A stretch of DNA of 64,000 nucleotides from Progne subis subis. Lineage: Eukaryota; Chordata; Aves; Passeriformes; Hirundinidae. A program made the translations under genes and the position numbers. Of the stretch, positions 62,406 through 64,000 are shown one piece after another (position 1 is the stretch's first letter; every line of letters starts with the position of its first letter). The stretch spans positions 558,001-622,000 of the forward strand of contig JAKJHU010000140.1 of assembly GCA_022316685.1 (NCBI GenBank), in the 5' to 3' direction. The notes beneath the pieces were generated by a model. It worked only from the letters and a program-made list of their open reading frames with translations. It searched no databases and was not told where the DNA came from.

Positions 62406-62919
62406 GTAATGCTCAGTGAGCAAGTTTGCCCAGAACCTTAGGAACAGGGAAAATCTCATTGTTCAGGTGCAAATCCTTTTAACTACATTACTGAGAGAAG
62501 ACAGAAATATCTCACATCCAGGCTTTTTGTATGTCTACAAGCTTGGAGTTAAGCTTTTTTAAAGAAATGAGACATAGTAAAGAATGGATGTGACTTCTGT
62601 TGTGCTAATAGACCCCACTCCCTTGGAGCAAGCAGCAGCTGATTCCCATTAACTTTACTTGAAGTTTTAGACCATATGTTACTTTCTCATACATGTGCAG
62701 AAAAACCTCTTCATGGGAAACAAGTGCAGCATGGCTTTATGAGTTTTTTCCATCCTCCTCTGCCTCTTTCAGGGGGAATGGGGATTATAAAGATGAAAAT
62801 GCTGTGAGAGAAAGAAAAACTATGGAGATCCAGGTTCTAATCCATGCACAGCAGTGCTTATGGCCATCCCACTTGTCATGGTAGCACAAAGGCACTGTCA
62901 AATCTCTGGCCACTGGGGA

Positions 62920-62936
62920 TTTTTTTTTTTTTTTTT
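62920..62936. repeat. Poly-T tract (17 T)
   Basis: This is a plain run of 17 T inside the intron. No element attached to it was recognised. Confidence 0.85.
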
Positions 62937-64000
62937 CCTCCTGATCGCCACAAACATCAGGATTTTGAGTGCATTATTTAGGGCTCTGTGTTTGCAGGGG
63001 TGGAGTGACAGCTAAGAAAGTAGAAAGTAGATTGAGATGAGGGTCCCATGTTGTGGCATCACTTTCCTGCATGTCTGGCTGAGTCCTTCCTCCACTCCCC
63101 TACATGAGCAGTGCACATGCTGGCCCTCATCTGCCAGGCCTCCTGTGGCAGCATGGGCTTCTGTGGCTGACTTTTCTAACAGTGCTTGGTTTCTTAAATG
63201 GCTGCTCTGATAATTCCAGGAGAAATTATGCTTCTGACACATCTTTGATAGCTTCTGCTGACTTCAGGAGAGTCAGGATTTTCCCTTGCTGATTTTGGAT
63301 TTGGTGGTGTTTCCAAGGCTGGCCCACACAGTGTTAGAAACATTTTCGATAGCTCCCATATTTGCAGTGTGCTACAAATGGGCTAGTGTTTCACTGTCTT
63401 ACAGTTCTTTCCCGCATCCTGTATTCTGAAGCTCTGATTGCCAATGATTCTGAGAAGAAAATTACATTGTAATTGGTTAACAATGACTCTTGGCACTAAA
63501 AAATCTAGTCTCATCAGATTCTCCTTTTTTTTTCTTTATAGAAGCTCTCTGCTTTCTTTTACTGTAAGGCCATGATTAGGCCAAAAGAAAAGTATTTATC
63601 ATTACATTTTATTGCTTGGACTGGGACTACACACACTCATGCCAGTATATAATGTATGCAATATATATAATGTATGCAAGTTTGGGATATTTGAGTAGTG
63701 ACAATATATTTCTACAATGATTAGAAAATGTCACAGTACTCATTTACTGCTCGTAAATATAAAGTATTTTGTATTTTAACAAATAACTTGGTCAGAAGAC
63801 ATTGATCTTCTGCAAGTGTGTAGGGGTTTTTAAATTTTGTTTTACTAATTATGCCTAGATACTCTTCTGTCTTCTGTAACATTTTGTGATCATAGTTATT
63901 ATTTGTCCAACAAAGCATGCTATCAAGTGCATCCATGTATACTTGCCAGATTACTTACCAAGGAGGATTGAATAGCTGCTTATTAACTGAATTGCATTTA

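Larger units (their letters stand above)
58698..64000 (+). other. Intron downstream of the coding exon
   Basis: It begins with the GTGGGT donor. No following exon in the required phase was found before the window ends, so the intron is probably longer than 5.3 kb. It holds a TA repeat and two T-rich tracts. Open frames of 138 and 202 codons (58890-59306 and 60441-61049, plus) show no domain-like sequence. Confidence 0.6.

Noticed and set aside
62773..62833. Exon-like 61-bp segment after a strong CTCTTTCAG acceptor, with one frame reading GNGDYKDENAVRERKTMEIQ
   Set aside because: The donor (GTTCTA) is weak. Joining from the 58541-58697 exon, which leaves one base of a codon, gives an early stop. 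The good-looking frame needs a different phase.

Overview
This window is vertebrate nuclear DNA, almost certainly from a bird. Three truncated copies of the CR1 LINE are present. Two end in the degenerate GATTCTATG-type 3' tail of bird and reptile CR1, and two keep recognisable pieces of CR1 ORF2. Several solo LTRs of avian-type endogenous retroviruses add to this. The number of LTR insertions would fit a songbird, but that is inference. There are no bacterial-style operons, no tRNA or rRNA genes that I could recognise, and no CRISPR array.

Protein-coding content is very low. The only coding segment I can support is one internal exon of 157 bp on the plus strand (58541-58697). It has a strong polypyrimidine-AG acceptor, a GTGGGT donor and a dense, kinase-site-rich reading frame. 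I do not recognise the parent gene. The rest of the window is best read as long introns of that gene, or intron plus intergenic DNA upstream of 58541. Nearly all other open frames are short and show neither domain-like sequence nor splice context.

Layout: 1-5149 is unique noncoding sequence with small tandem duplications and a poly-T tract. A CR1 3' end lies at 5150-5465. 5466-11027 is noncoding and has two stretches that look like conserved regulatory DNA. 11028-12008 holds one solo LTR interrupted by an antiparallel copy of itself. 12009-18430 is noncoding with low-complexity T/G and A/T blocks. 18431-18822 and 18951-19325 are two solo LTRs of one family, each with its own target-site duplication. 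24655-25670 is a minus-strand CR1 with an RT remnant. 31000-31081 is a degenerate interstitial telomere-like repeat. 32040-32433 is a third solo LTR of the 18.4-kb family. 39590-41165 is a plus-strand CR1 with an endonuclease remnant and a large internal deletion. 51277-51954 is a different solo LTR with a 5-bp duplication. A CpG-rich patch (56539-56663) lies about 1.9 kb upstream of the exon.

I found no evidence for a new multi-gene system. The most informative structures are the nested antiparallel LTR, the set of LTRs with intact target-site duplications, the telomere-like tract, and the unidentified exon. Its peptide combines a basophilic-kinase site, a CDK-type site and a cyclin-binding-like RxLF motif.
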